Source: Acidimicrobiia bacterium (GTDB lineage Bacteria > Actinomycetota > Acidimicrobiia > Acidimicrobiales > SZUA-35). From it: a stretch of DNA of 35,286 nt. A program made the translations under genes and the position numbers. Shown here one piece after another: positions 10,007 through 17,699 of this stretch (its first letter is position 1; every line of letters begins with the position of its first letter). Below the pieces are notes generated by a model that made no database searches, had not been told where the DNA came from, and was given only the letters and a program-made list of their open reading frames with translations. The stretch spans positions 1 through 35,286 of the forward strand of contig JAOTVU010000032.1 in assembly GCA_029863385.1 (NCBI GenBank). The letters are read 5' to 3'.

Positions 10007-10783
10007 TTAGCCGACCATAGCGAGGACGAAGCGGTTGATCGTGCCGTCGCCGATCCGGGACGCGACCGTCTCCTTCTCGCCGAACACACCCTGCTCGGGA
10101 AGGACCCGCTCCGCGAACCAGGCGTTCAGGCGCCCGTCGACGATCTTGTCCCATGCCGCCTCGGGCTTTCCTTCGTTCTTGGTGATCTCGAGCAGAGCGG
10201 CCCGCTCCCGCTCGACCTCGTCGGCGGGAATCTCGGCGCGGCTCAGGAAGGACGGCTTGGCGAACGCAATGTGAAGCGCGATCTCGTGCAGGGTCTCGGC
10301 GTCGACCCCGGTTGCTTCGACCAGCACACCGGCCCGGCCGCCGCCGTGCACGTAGGCGTCGATCACCGTGTCGCTTGACTTCTCGTAGCGGACGACCTGA
10401 CCGAAGTCGATGTTCTCCTTGACCGTGAGCTTCAGCTCCTCGACCGCCTCCGCTTTCTCGGCGACGGCCTCCGGGCCCTTGGCCAGAACGAGCTCGGCCA
10501 GCTCGTGGGCCAGCTTGACGAAGTCGTCGGATTTGGCGGCGAAGTCGGTCTCGGACTTGAGATGGACCAGGGCGGCCGCTTCGTCGTTCTCGGCGACCAC
10601 CACGATGCCCTCGCTGTTCTCGCGGTCACTGCGGCCAGCCGCCTTGGCCAAGCCCTTCTCCCGAAGAATCTGCACTGCGGCCTCGAAATCGCCGTCGGCC
10701 TCGGTGAGCGCCTTCTTGGCGTCCATCATGCCGGCGCCGGTCGAGCGACGAAGTTCCTGTACATCCTTGGCGGAGATAGCCAT
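10007..10783 (-). CDS. tsf: Translation elongation factor Ts
   Basis: EF-Ts is the guanine nucleotide exchange factor for EF-Tu. The 258-residue product begins MAISAKDVQELRRSTGAGMM, with the UBA-like N-domain and the DAKKALTEADGDFEAA signature, followed by the dimerisation core (VHLKSETDFAAKSDDFVKL). Length fits actinobacterial EF-Ts. The ATG is preceded by AAGGAAA. It lies 48 bp downstream of rpsB, the usual pairing. Confidence 0.98.
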   Translation of the reverse strand: MAISAKDVQELRRSTGAGMMDAKKALTEADGDFEAAVQILREKGLAKAAGRSDRENSEGIVVVAENDEAAALVHLKSETDFAAKSDDFVKLAHELAELVLAKGPEAVAEKAEAVEELKLTVKENIDFGQVVRYEKSSDTVIDAYVHGGGRAGVLVEATGVDAETLHEIALHIAFAKPSFLSRAEIPADEVERERAALLEITKNEGKPEAAWDKIVDGRLNAWFAERVLPEQGVFGEKETVASRIGDGTINRFVLAMVG

Positions 10784-10831
10784 CTGACGTTTCCTTTTCC
10801 TTCTCGTTCTTCTGGTGGTTTAGCGGCCCGG

Positions 10832-12049
10832 TCAGGCGGGGGCGCCGCCGGCGGGATCGGCCTCGGTGGCGGGGCTCTCGGCCTCGATCACCGGCTCGGC
10901 CGGAACCTCGGTCATCGGTTCGGCCACGGCTTCAGCCGCAGGTTCGGTCACCGGCTCGGCCACGGCTTCGGCCGCAGGTTCGGTCACCGGCTCGGCCACG
11001 GCTTCGGCCGCAGCTTCGGTCACCGGCTCGGCCACGGCTTCAGCCGCAGCTTCGGTCACCGGCTCGGCCACGGCTTCAGCCGCAGCTTCGGTCACCGGCT
11101 CGGCCACGGCTTCAGCGGCGCCACCGGCGCCGGCCACACCGTTGGCCGTCGGGGCCTCGGTGGTGCCCTCGGCGACGGCCTCGGATGCCGGGGCGGCTGC
11201 AGCGGCAGCCTGCTGTTCGGCGAGAGCGGCGGCCACGCGGGCCTCACGGTCGGCCGCGGCCTGGGCCGCTGCGGCTCGTGCCGCTTCCTGCTCGGCCTCA
11301 ATGGCCGCCTGCTGCTCGGGGGTACGGCTCTGCGGTGCGGTGGGGGCGCCGGTGCGGCGGGCGGCCATGATCTTGCCCTCGGCCACGGCTTCGGCGATCA
11401 CCCGGGTCATGAGCTCGGCCGAACGGATGGCATCGTCGTTTCCGGGGATCGGGTAGGTGATGAGATCGGGATCGCAGTTGGTGTCCACCACGGCAACGAT
11501 CGGGATCCCCAGCTTGCGGGCCTCGGTGACGGCGATGTGCTCGATGATGGTGTCGACCACGAAGACCACGCTCGGCAGCTTCGCCATCGTCTTGATACCG
11601 CCGATGTTGCGGTTCAGCTTCTCCAGCTCCCGGCCATAGCGGAGTGCTTCCTTCTTGGGCATCTCCTCGAAGTCGCCGGCGGCCTGCATCCGCTCGTATT
11701 CGAGCAGCTTGCCGACGCGCTTCGAAATGGTCTGGTAGTTGGTGAGCATGCCGCCAAGCCAACGCTGATCGACGAAGGGCATACCGACCGACTGAGCGTG
11801 GCGGCGAATCGACTCCTGGGCCTGCTTTTTGGTGCCGACGAACAGCACCGTGCCGCCCCTGGCAACCTCGTCTCGGACGAAGGTGTAGGCGGTTTCGATC
11901 CGGGAGAGCGTCTCCTCCAGGTCGATGATGTACACCCCGTTGCGGTCACCGTGGATGAACCGCTTCATCTTGGGGTTCCAGCGGCGGGTCTGATGCCCGA
12001 AATGCACGCCGGCTTCCAGCATTTGCTTCATGGTGACGACTGCAGTCAC
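10832..12049 (-). CDS. rpsB: Ribosomal protein S2 with long repetitive C-terminal tail
   Basis: S2 is a small-subunit protein. Residues 1 to about 232 are a full S2 ([50 protein letters not shown]). Then follow about 170 residues of Ala/Glu/Gln helix and an Ala/Glu/Val/Pro/Thr repeat, twelve residues per unit ([12 protein letters not shown]), in five full and one partial copies plus degenerate flanks. S2 is normally 230-300 residues, so this protein of 405 is exceptional. The start GTG at 12049 has GGAGGAAC upstream. Its leader and promoter are in 12050-12208. The tail is acidic and presumably flexible; its function is unknown. Confidence 0.96.
   Translation of the reverse strand: MTAVVTMKQMLEAGVHFGHQTRRWNPKMKRFIHGDRNGVYIIDLEETLSRIETAYTFVRDEVARGGTVLFVGTKKQAQESIRRHAQSVGMPFVDQRWLGGMLTNYQTISKRVGKLLEYERMQAAGDFEEMPKKEALRYGRELEKLNRNIGGIKTMAKLPSVVFVVDTIIEHIAVTEARKLGIPIVAVVDTNCDPDLITYPIPGNDDAIRSAELMTRVIAEAVAEGKIMAARRTGAPTAPQSRTPEQQAAIEAEQEAARAAAAQAAADREARVAAALAEQQAAAAAAPASEAVAEGTTEAPTANGVAGAGGAAEAVAEPVTEAAAEAVAEPVTEAAAEAVAEPVTEAAAEAVAEPVTEPAAEAVAEPVTEPAAEAVAEPMTEVPAEPVIEAESPATEADPAGGAPA
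10920..11118 (-). repeat. rpsB: 36-bp tandem repeat encoding the S2 tail
   Basis: The plus-strand unit starts with TCGGCCACGGCTTC and recurs at 10920, 10956, 10992, 11028, 11064 and, truncated, 11100, an exact 36-bp period. Copies differ at a few bases (A/G after GCTTC, G/C after CCGCA), so part of the array is homogenised. A degenerate copy covers about 10884-10919. Being a multiple of three, copy-number change keeps the rpsB frame. Confidence 0.95.
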
Positions 12050-12208
12050 TTTTGTTCCTCCGGTTGCTGACGGCCGACCTCGCTCCGCTGGGCGGAGACC
12101 GTAGGATTCGGATCGACCGAACTGTCGAGTAGGGATTCGGTGCCGGCCCGCATCGGCGGACCTCGGGCGGCAAGGCCCTCAAGAACTATATCGGCCGTCG
12201 GCCGGGTA

Positions 12209-12712
12209 TCACCCGATGAGACGGCGACCGGATCCGACTTCGATCAGCCGCACCGACCACGACACCGAAAGGTATCGGAGGGGATCGACATAGACGTTGC
12301 GGAGCCGGGCGGTCAGATGGAAGTGTCGGGCCGCGGTGGCAATCCGTTGGCCGCCTACGACGGCGTCGCCCGCCTTGACATTGATTCGGTCGAGGTAGGC
12401 ATAGGTCGACCGAAGCTCGGGGCTGTGGGCCACAACGACGAAAAGGTCACCGCCCACCGAGCCGGCGAATGTTACCACGCCGTCGGCCACCGCGACCACG
12501 GCCTGGCCGCGACGGGTGTGGTACTCGAGGCCCCGGTTGCCGGCGGCGTAGGGCCCGGACGGCGCCCGGAAGAAGTCGACGATCGGCGCGTCGACCGGAT
12601 GACGCCACGGCGGCGGCCCGGCGTGGTCGGTGGCCGCAGCAGGCGATGGCGAGGGGACGACGAGCGCCACGAGTAGAAGGGCGACGACGGCAAGCGGGCC
12701 GGAACGGGCCAC
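12209..12712 (-). CDS. Secreted M23/LytM-like protein with degenerate active site
   Basis: M23 proteins cut peptide bridges of peptidoglycan, or, when degenerate, regulate amidases. The product has 167 residues: a signal peptide (about 1-27), then an M23 fold recognisable from GQAVVAVADGVVTFAG, VAHSPELRSTYAYL and the HxH motif HFH (130-132) before VDPLRYL. The usual HxxxD zinc motif reads N59-RGL-E63, and the usual YAHL reads YAYL, so several metal or catalytic residues are replaced. It is therefore probably not an active peptidase. The GTG start at 12712 follows GGAGG. A secreted M23 gene beside rpsB is common in actinobacteria. Confidence 0.8.
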   Translation of the reverse strand: MARSGPLAVVALLLVALVVPSPSPAAATDHAGPPPWRHPVDAPIVDFFRAPSGPYAAGNRGLEYHTRRGQAVVAVADGVVTFAGSVGGDLFVVVAHSPELRSTYAYLDRINVKAGDAVVGGQRIATAARHFHLTARLRNVYVDPLRYLSVSWSVRLIEVGSGRRLIG

Positions 12713-12812
12713 GGGGGCCTCCTTCGATGTTGACTATCGAGGGGCCGGTGACCCGAGCGGCCGAAGGGCCGAGATCGATCAGGCTAGCCGCTGCGGCGGG
12801 CGGCGACGACCG

Positions 12813-13601
12813 TCAGGCCGGTTCGCGCTCGGCCTGCTCGAGCCGGGAGCGCAGACCGAAAACGGCCTTGGTGTGGATCTGACAGACCCGGCTCTCGGTG
12901 ACGCCGAGCACCTTGCCGATCTCGGCCAGGGTCATGTTCTCGTAGTAGTAGAGCGTGAGAACGATCTTCTCCCGCTCGCTCATCGTGTTGATGGCACGGG
13001 CCAGCAGTTGACGTGACTCCGAGCGTTCGTAGGTCATACCCGGCCCGTCCCGCCGGTCGGCGAGGGTGTCGCCGAAGGTGAGGGTTTCGGTTCCGCCAAT
13101 CGACAACATCTCGTCAAGGGCAACCATGCCCAACGAGCCGATCTGCTTGTAGACGCCGTTCAGCTGATCCGAGGTGAGATCGAGTTCGTCGGCGATCTCC
13201 GAATCCGTCGGAGGCCGGTGGAGCTTCGCCTCCAGCTTGGCCATCGCCCGTTCGACCGCCTTGGCCTTCGACCGGACCGAGCGGGGAACCCAGTCGATCG
13301 AGCGCAGCTCGTCGAGGACCGCCCCCTTGATTCGGGAGACGGCGTAGGTCTCGAACTTGAAGCCCCGTCCGGGATCGAACTTCGTGATCGCATCGATCAA
13401 GCCGAACATCCCGTAGCTGATCAAGTCGGCCTGGTCAACGGTCTGGGGAAGCCCTGCCGCAATCCTGCTGGCCACGTATTTGACCAGCGGAGCGTAGTAC
13501 ACGATCAGCTCGTCACGGTCCTGTTGTCTCTCGGTCGTCTTGAATCGCGCCCAGACGGCTTCGAGATCGCTTTCAGTTTCAATAGCCACGGTGCCCGCCA
13601 T
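12813..13601 (-). CDS. RNA polymerase sigma factor, FliA/WhiG type
   Basis: The 262-residue product is a group 3 sigma-70 factor. Region 2 shows YYAPLVKYVASRIAAGLPQ, DLISYGMFGLIDAITKFDP and FKFETYAVSRIKGAVLDEL, then DWVPRSVRSKAKAVERAM; region 3 follows, and region 4 has MSEREKIVLTLYYYENMTL and IGKVLGVTESRVCQIHTKA. In Streptomyces, WhiG drives sporulation genes and lies near rpsB; elsewhere the family runs motility genes. No flagellar genes are in this window, so the regulon is unknown. The ATG at 13601 is chosen because the conserved sequence begins soon after; the frame stays open 88 codons upstream but that stretch is regulatory-looking DNA. No anti-sigma gene is adjacent. Confidence 0.93.
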   Translation of the reverse strand: MAGTVAIETESDLEAVWARFKTTERQQDRDELIVYYAPLVKYVASRIAAGLPQTVDQADLISYGMFGLIDAITKFDPGRGFKFETYAVSRIKGAVLDELRSIDWVPRSVRSKAKAVERAMAKLEAKLHRPPTDSEIADELDLTSDQLNGVYKQIGSLGMVALDEMLSIGGTETLTFGDTLADRRDGPGMTYERSESRQLLARAINTMSEREKIVLTLYYYENMTLAEIGKVLGVTESRVCQIHTKAVFGLRSRLEQAEREPA

Positions 13602-13638
13602 GGTGAGTGGGTTCTCAGGTCTTGGCCGAGAAGCGCTC

Positions 13639-13750
13639 GGGACATGTCCCCAGCCTCCTCGTACCCACTCTCCGTCGGCGTTCCACCACAGAACGTGAGA
13701 ATTTAGGTTGGATTCTCTACGGGAATGAGCCAGGCGGCGGGCACGTGCCC
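13639..13750. promoter_or_regulatory. Three inverted repeats upstream of the sigma factor gene
   Basis: GGGACATGTCCC (13639-13650) and GGGCACGTGCCC (13739-13750) are perfect 12-bp palindromes whose centres are exactly 100 bp apart. Between them GAGAAT and ATTCTC (13697-13717) form a 6-bp inverted repeat with a 9-bp spacer. They occupy the 297-bp gap between dprA and the sigma gene, where its promoter must be, and are candidate operators. No regulator is identified. Confidence 0.4.
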
Positions 13751-13898
13751 CTGACTCCACTTCCCCATCGGTCGACTCGCTCTGCTGTGCAGGCTTCTCG
13801 AATCCGAGCAGGTGAAGGTAACGGACTTTTGCGGCGGAAGTCACGGCCAAGGAGCGTAGCGGCACCTGCAGTCGGTCGTGCGGATTGCCTGCAGCGAC

Positions 13899-15083
13899 TC
13901 AACCACTGCGCCACACGACCATGGAGCCACTGAGTGTGACCTCGCCCGCATCGGCCATCGCCTGCACCGCCGCCAACACGACCATCGGCGACGTGGCGGT
14001 GAGCACGGAGAGGGCGTCGATCGAAATCGCCCCGGCTCGAACCTCGTGCCGTACGACATCGGCAACGGCACCGTCGACGGTGGGTGCCTCGCAGGCGTCT
14101 TTCGACACCAAGGGGGCGTGGGCTCGGGTCGATCCGACCGCTGAAGGCTCGCTCTCCGGCTCGCTCCGCGCCGCCGACCAGCCGAGCGAGACGAGGACAT
14201 CGTCGGCGTCGCGGGTGGGTATGGCACCGTCGACGATCAGCCCGTTGGTTCCATCAGCGGCGGGGTTGAGCACCGAGCCTGGAACAGCGAGCACCGGCTT
14301 GTCGCGCTCAGCGCTCTCATCGGCGGTCAGCAACGCCCCACCTCGACCGTGGGATTCCACGATCACCGTTGCATCGGCCAGCGACGCGATCAGACGGTTC
14401 CGGGCCGGGAACCGCCATCGGGCCGGACCCATCCCGGCCGGGTACTCGCTGATGAGCAGACCGCTGCCGATGACCTCGTCCCACAACGCCTGATTGCGAC
14501 GTGGATACACCACGTCGAGACCTGTACCGACGACACCGACGGCGGCTCCCCCACCGTCGAGAGCGCCTTTGTGGGCGGCGGCATCGATACCGAGCGCAAG
14601 CCCGCTGACCACCGTCACACCGGCTTCGGCCAACTCGAGCGCCATGCGATGGGCGACGCTGCGCCCGACCGAGGTGCACCGTCGGGTTCCGACGATGGCC
14701 ACGCTCGGTTTCGCCCGGAGAAGGTCGAGGTCGCCGGCACAGAACATCAGAAGCGGTGGTTCCGGCTCGGCCGCGAACGGCCACCGGGCGTCGTCGGGAT
14801 GCAGGATGGTCCAGCCCTGGTCGAGCTGATCCTGCAGAAGACGTTGCGGGTCGAGCCGAGCGATCTCGACCCGCCATTCGGTCAGGTCGGTCGGTCTGAT
14901 ACCGGGCGGCGCGTCCTGGATCGGGGCTGGATGCTCGCCGGCTCGCAGCCGGGCGACGACCTCGATCGGATCGTGGCGGGACAGAAGCCAGCGCACCCGG
15001 GCAGGCCCCATTCCGGAGAGATGGACGAGGGCCAACCGAGCCTGCATGTCGGCGAGTCGTTCCGGTGATGGATCGCCGTTCAC
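13899..15083 (-). CDS. dprA: DNA processing protein DprA
   Basis: DprA loads RecA onto incoming single-stranded DNA in transformation. The 394-residue product has an N-terminal helix-hairpin-helix-like region (LSGMGPARVRWLLSRHDP), the Rossmann core with AIVGTRRCTSVG, VVSGLALGIDAAAHKGAL, GTGLDVVYPRRN, SEYPAGMGP and RFPARNRLIASLAD, the VVIVES-like ATVIVESHGRGGAL, and a C-terminal winged-helix segment. The start is GTG at 15083, in a GTGA overlap with the comM stop; a much longer open frame lies wholly inside comM and is ignored. Transformation ability cannot be inferred from this pair alone. Confidence 0.95.
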   Translation of the reverse strand: MNGDPSPERLADMQARLALVHLSGMGPARVRWLLSRHDPIEVVARLRAGEHPAPIQDAPPGIRPTDLTEWRVEIARLDPQRLLQDQLDQGWTILHPDDARWPFAAEPEPPLLMFCAGDLDLLRAKPSVAIVGTRRCTSVGRSVAHRMALELAEAGVTVVSGLALGIDAAAHKGALDGGGAAVGVVGTGLDVVYPRRNQALWDEVIGSGLLISEYPAGMGPARWRFPARNRLIASLADATVIVESHGRGGALLTADESAERDKPVLAVPGSVLNPAADGTNGLIVDGAIPTRDADDVLVSLGWSAARSEPESEPSAVGSTRAHAPLVSKDACEAPTVDGAVADVVRHEVRAGAISIDALSVLTATSPMVVLAAVQAMADAGEVTLSGSMVVWRSG

Positions 15084-16597
15084 GACGCCACCCCCAGCAC
15101 GGTCCTCGGTTGGGTTCGCAGCGCCAGGGCGGCGTGGATGGTGTCGACCGAGACCTCGTCGTCCTCGCCATTGAGATCGGCGATGGTCCGGGCCACGGTT
15201 CGGATTCGGCGAAGGCCTCGCCCGGTGAGCTCCCCCGCCTCCAGCACCTTTCGCAACAGGGAGCGAGCCGCCGGCGCCAGCGGTGCGACGTCGTCGAGGC
15301 AGTGGGCCGGAAGGTCGGCGTTGCACCGAACACCGCGTGCGGCGGCACGGCTACGAGCCTCGGCCACGCGGTCGGCCACCGCGGCCGTGGACTCCTCGCC
15401 GGCACCGTCGAGTAGAACCGACGCCGTCGGAGGCTGCACTTCGACCCGGAGATCGAACCGGTCGAGCAGCGGACCGGACAGCCGACGGGAGTATCGGGCA
15501 CGGGCGGCGTCGCTGCACCGGCAATGCCCGTCCTGGGCACCCTCACCGCACGGACAGGGGTTCATGGCGGCAACGAGCAGAAAGCGAGCCGGCAAGGTGA
15601 CCGCCCGCGCCGCCCGGGACACGCGGATCACGCCCTCCTCCAGAGGCTGGCGAAGCGCGTCGAGGATCGGCACGGAGAACTCGCCGAGTTCGTCGAGAAA
15701 GAGCACGCCATTGTGGGCGCAGCTGATCTCACCGGGTCGCATCGCCGCCGATCCACCGCCCAGCATGGCCACGGCCGACGAGCCTTGATGCGGCGCCCGG
15801 AACGGCGGCCGTTCGACCAATCCGCCCGGAGGCACGGCGAGTCCCGCCGCCGAGTGGACGCGGGTGGTCAAAAGCGCCTGGGCTGCGTCGAGGTCCGGGA
15901 GAAGACCGACAAGGCGGCTGGCCAGCATGGTCTTGCCCGCCCCCGGCGGGCCGATCATCAGCAGGTGGTGCCCACCGGCGGCGCTGATCTCCAGGGCCCA
16001 TCGGGCCAGGGGCTGGCCCCGCACATCGGACAGGTCGGCGACCCGAGCATCGGTGCTCGGGGTGGCCAGTGGCTCCACGATCGGAGGAAGCGGCTCCGAG
16101 CCGATCAGTGCGGCCACGATCTCCCCCAGGGTTTCCGCGCCCCGCACCTGACCGGGACGAACCACGGCCGCCTGCTCGGCACCGCTTCGGGGCACGAAGA
16201 TCTCGTCGGCCTCCATGGCGTCGGCCAGCGACACGAGACCGGCGACCGGACGAATCGCTCCGTCGAGTCCGAGTTCCCCCACGGCTCCGTAGGATCGCAC
16301 GGCGGCGGCCTCGATCTGCCCGGAGGCGGCCAACACACCGAGGGCGATCGGCAGATCCAGGGCCGCACCCTGCTTGCGCAGCCCGGTCGGGGCCAGATTG
16401 ATGGTGACGCGCCGATCGGGCCATTTCAGGCCCGTCGTGAGCACAGCGGCCCGGACCCGGTCGCGCGACTCGCGACACGAAGCGTCGGGTAGGCCGACGA
16501 GCGTGTAGCCCGGTAGCCCGTTGCTGACGTGGACCTCCACGGTCACGGGGTGGCCGTCGACCCCTTGGACGACGGCCGTGGAAACGGTGGCGAGCAT
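15080..16597 (-). CDS. comM: Mg-chelatase-like AAA+ protein ComM/YifB
   Basis: ComM is a hexameric helicase that promotes branch migration during integration of transformed DNA. The 505-residue product starts MLATVSTAVVQGVDGHPV, has the N-terminal Lon-like S5 fold (PDASCRESRDRVRAAV), Walker A GPPGAGKT at 216-223, Walker B LFLDELGEF around 302, and the four-cysteine element with C348, C350, C359 and C361, followed by the SGPLLDRFDL sensor region and the C-terminal lid. The ATG follows AGGAG at about 16606-16610. It is co-transcribed with dprA. Confidence 0.96.
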   Translation of the reverse strand: MLATVSTAVVQGVDGHPVTVEVHVSNGLPGYTLVGLPDASCRESRDRVRAAVLTTGLKWPDRRVTINLAPTGLRKQGAALDLPIALGVLAASGQIEAAAVRSYGAVGELGLDGAIRPVAGLVSLADAMEADEIFVPRSGAEQAAVVRPGQVRGAETLGEIVAALIGSEPLPPIVEPLATPSTDARVADLSDVRGQPLARWALEISAAGGHHLLMIGPPGAGKTMLASRLVGLLPDLDAAQALLTTRVHSAAGLAVPPGGLVERPPFRAPHQGSSAVAMLGGGSAAMRPGEISCAHNGVLFLDELGEFSVPILDALRQPLEEGVIRVSRAARAVTLPARFLLVAAMNPCPCGEGAQDGHCRCSDAARARYSRRLSGPLLDRFDLRVEVQPPTASVLLDGAGEESTAAVADRVAEARSRAAARGVRCNADLPAHCLDDVAPLAPAARSLLRKVLEAGELTGRGLRRIRTVARTIADLNGEDDEVSVDTIHAALALRTQPRTVLGVAS

Positions 16598-16620
16598 GAC
16601 GATCGCTCCTTGTCTCAGGT

Positions 16621-16642
16621 TGAGGCGCCGAATGGCGCCTCA
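16621..16642. promoter_or_regulatory. Perfect hairpin in the comM leader
   Basis: TGAGGCGCC and GGCGCCTCA form a 9-bp stem around GAAT, 23 bp upstream of the comM ATG and next to its ribosome binding site. It could limit comM translation, bind a protein as DNA, or end transcripts from the cytochrome gene upstream; there is no T-tract. Confidence 0.45.
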
Positions 16643-16749
16643 GGAACTGATGGGAGGAGCGACTGCTGCCTGAACCTCGGCGATCGTCGGATTGCCGAGT
16701 GCTGGGTCAGACCCTAGCGATGGGGTGTGACACTGAAGTCCGGGCCGGC

Positions 16750-17142
16750 TTAGAGGCCTTCCCGGGTGAAGCGGACCACGGCCTCGATCTCGTCGTCGGA
16801 GAGTCGGCCGGTGTAGGCCGGCATCTGATTCTTTCCGTTGGCGATGACGGCGAACTGGTCGGCGGGATCGGGGTAGTTGGCGACGACGGTCCCCTCGTTG
16901 AGCTTGCTTCCCGTGCCGCCCTGCCCCTCGGCCCCGTGACAGCCGACGCAGTTCCGGCTGTAGACCTCCCGGCCCAGCACCAGAACGGCATCATCCGACG
17001 ACACCTCGGGCACTTCGCCGGAACACGCCGTCAGGATCGCCGCCACGGTCAAGGATGTCACCACGGCGAATGCGGACGCCGCCACCCGTCGTCGGCGGGG
17101 GCGCACTTGATCGGTGGTCGAACGACAGGTCTGCGATGCCAT
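16750..17142 (-). CDS. Lipoprotein c-type cytochrome
   Basis: The 130-residue product has a basic N-terminus, a hydrophobic segment ending in a lipobox-like LTAC with the lipidation candidate C40, and a single haem site CVGCH at 65-69. The likely axial methionine is M107 in KNQMPAY, followed by SDDEIEAVVRFT, the usual C-terminal helix of class I cytochrome c. It is therefore a small extracytoplasmic electron carrier tethered to the membrane. The start ATG at 17142 has GGAG four bases away. A longer frame running 42 codons upstream crosses the divergent gene and is rejected. The gene is monocistronic and its redox partner is not in the window. Confidence 0.92.
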   Translation of the reverse strand: MASQTCRSTTDQVRPRRRRVAASAFAVVTSLTVAAILTACSGEVPEVSSDDAVLVLGREVYSRNCVGCHGAEGQGGTGSKLNEGTVVANYPDPADQFAVIANGKNQMPAYTGRLSDDEIEAVVRFTREGL

Positions 17143-17145
17143 ACT
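17140..17145 (+). promoter_or_regulatory. Extended -10 CATACT of a probably leaderless gene
   Basis: TGC-CATACT, an extended -10 form, is followed by six bases and the ATG at 17152. It overlaps the start codon of the divergent cytochrome gene, so the two transcripts would nearly abut. No -35 match is obvious. Confidence 0.45.
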
Positions 17146-17151
17146 GCTCCT

Positions 17152-17262
17152 ATGGGATTCGATCCGCATCGAAAGCATAGGGTGTCGCGGTTCGACTACT
17201 TCTTCGTGGCCGCCGCGTTTTTGGTGGTCATCGGTCTCGTCGCCTGGGCCCTCGCCGGATAG
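17152..17262 (+). CDS. 36-aa single-pass membrane protein
   Basis: The product has a basic N-terminus (MGFDPHRKHRVSRFDYF) and one hydrophobic helix (about residues 18-35), ending almost at the helix end. That layout predicts an inner-membrane protein with the N-terminus in the cytoplasm. No Shine-Dalgarno sequence is present, consistent with leaderless translation. Its stop is eight bases from the next gene's GTG, and AGGA at the stop can serve as that gene's ribosome binding site, so the two are probably one operon. It is divergent from the cytochrome c gene with nine bases between the start codons. No family is recognised. Confidence 0.65.
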   Translation: MGFDPHRKHRVSRFDYFFVAAAFLVVIGLVAWALAG

Positions 17263-17270
17263 GACCACGG

Positions 17271-17687
17271 GTGATCACGATGCCGTCACGCAACCGAGCC
17301 CGCGAAGCGGCCAAAGCCGCAGCCGGGCAGTCGTCGACCGGCAGGAAGAAGACCGGCAGGACGCGGGGCAAGGGCGGGAAGGCCAAAGGCGGAGGGAACA
17401 AGGGCCCCAAGCGGCAGGACCTGGGGTCGACCGCACAACCGGGTCGTCCGCCGACTGCGCCGCCGAAACGGCCCCGCACCGGTCCAATGCTGGATCCCTC
17501 CGCGGCTGACGATGCCGAAACCCGATTCGTGCAACCCTACGAGGCGACCAAGATCTACGTCTGCCCGGGCTGCAATCGCGACATTCCCCCCGGTGTCGGA
17601 CATCTGGTGGCGGTGCCGCCCGATGAGCCGGATCTGCGACGCCACTGGCATCGGGGATGCTGGCACAACCGGCACACCCGTTTCTGA
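17271..17687 (+). CDS. Basic protein with C-terminal Cys/His zinc-binding motif (actinobacterial conserved)
   Basis: The 138-residue product has a Lys/Gly/Arg-rich, probably disordered first half and a compact C-terminus with C98-PG-C101, H111, H125, H127 and C130 (KIYVCPGCNRDIPPGVGH, then RRHWHRGCW). A similar short domain is found in actinobacterial proteins often labelled ATP/GTP-binding protein, a name with no support in this sequence. The spacing fits a zinc-ribbon, and the basic half suggests nucleic acid binding; both are inference. The GTG at 17271 follows AGGA by six bases; ATG at 17280 is the alternative. Its stop is 12 bp from that of yraN, which is convergent. Confidence 0.75.
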   Translation: MITMPSRNRAREAAKAAAGQSSTGRKKTGRTRGKGGKAKGGGNKGPKRQDLGSTAQPGRPPTAPPKRPRTGPMLDPSAADDAETRFVQPYEATKIYVCPGCNRDIPPGVGHLVAVPPDEPDLRRHWHRGCWHNRHTRF

Positions 17688-17699
17688 CACCTCCCGCCC

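Noticed and set aside
10920..11118. Regular 36-bp array considered as a CRISPR
   Set aside because: There are no spacers between units; it is an in-frame coding repeat of rpsB.
10505..12070. Long Gly/His-rich plus-strand frame of 521 codons
   Set aside because: It is antisense to rpsB and tsf and arises from the repeat and codon bias of those conserved genes.
13602..13865. 88-codon N-terminal extension of the sigma factor
   Set aside because: No sigma homology, contains the palindromes of the promoter region, and the protein from 13601 has normal length.
13870..13925. tRNA-like D-arm sequence on the minus strand (GGCGCAGTGGTTGAG)
   Set aside because: It coincides with the last codons and stop of dprA, and no anticodon arm, T-arm or acceptor stem can be drawn around it.
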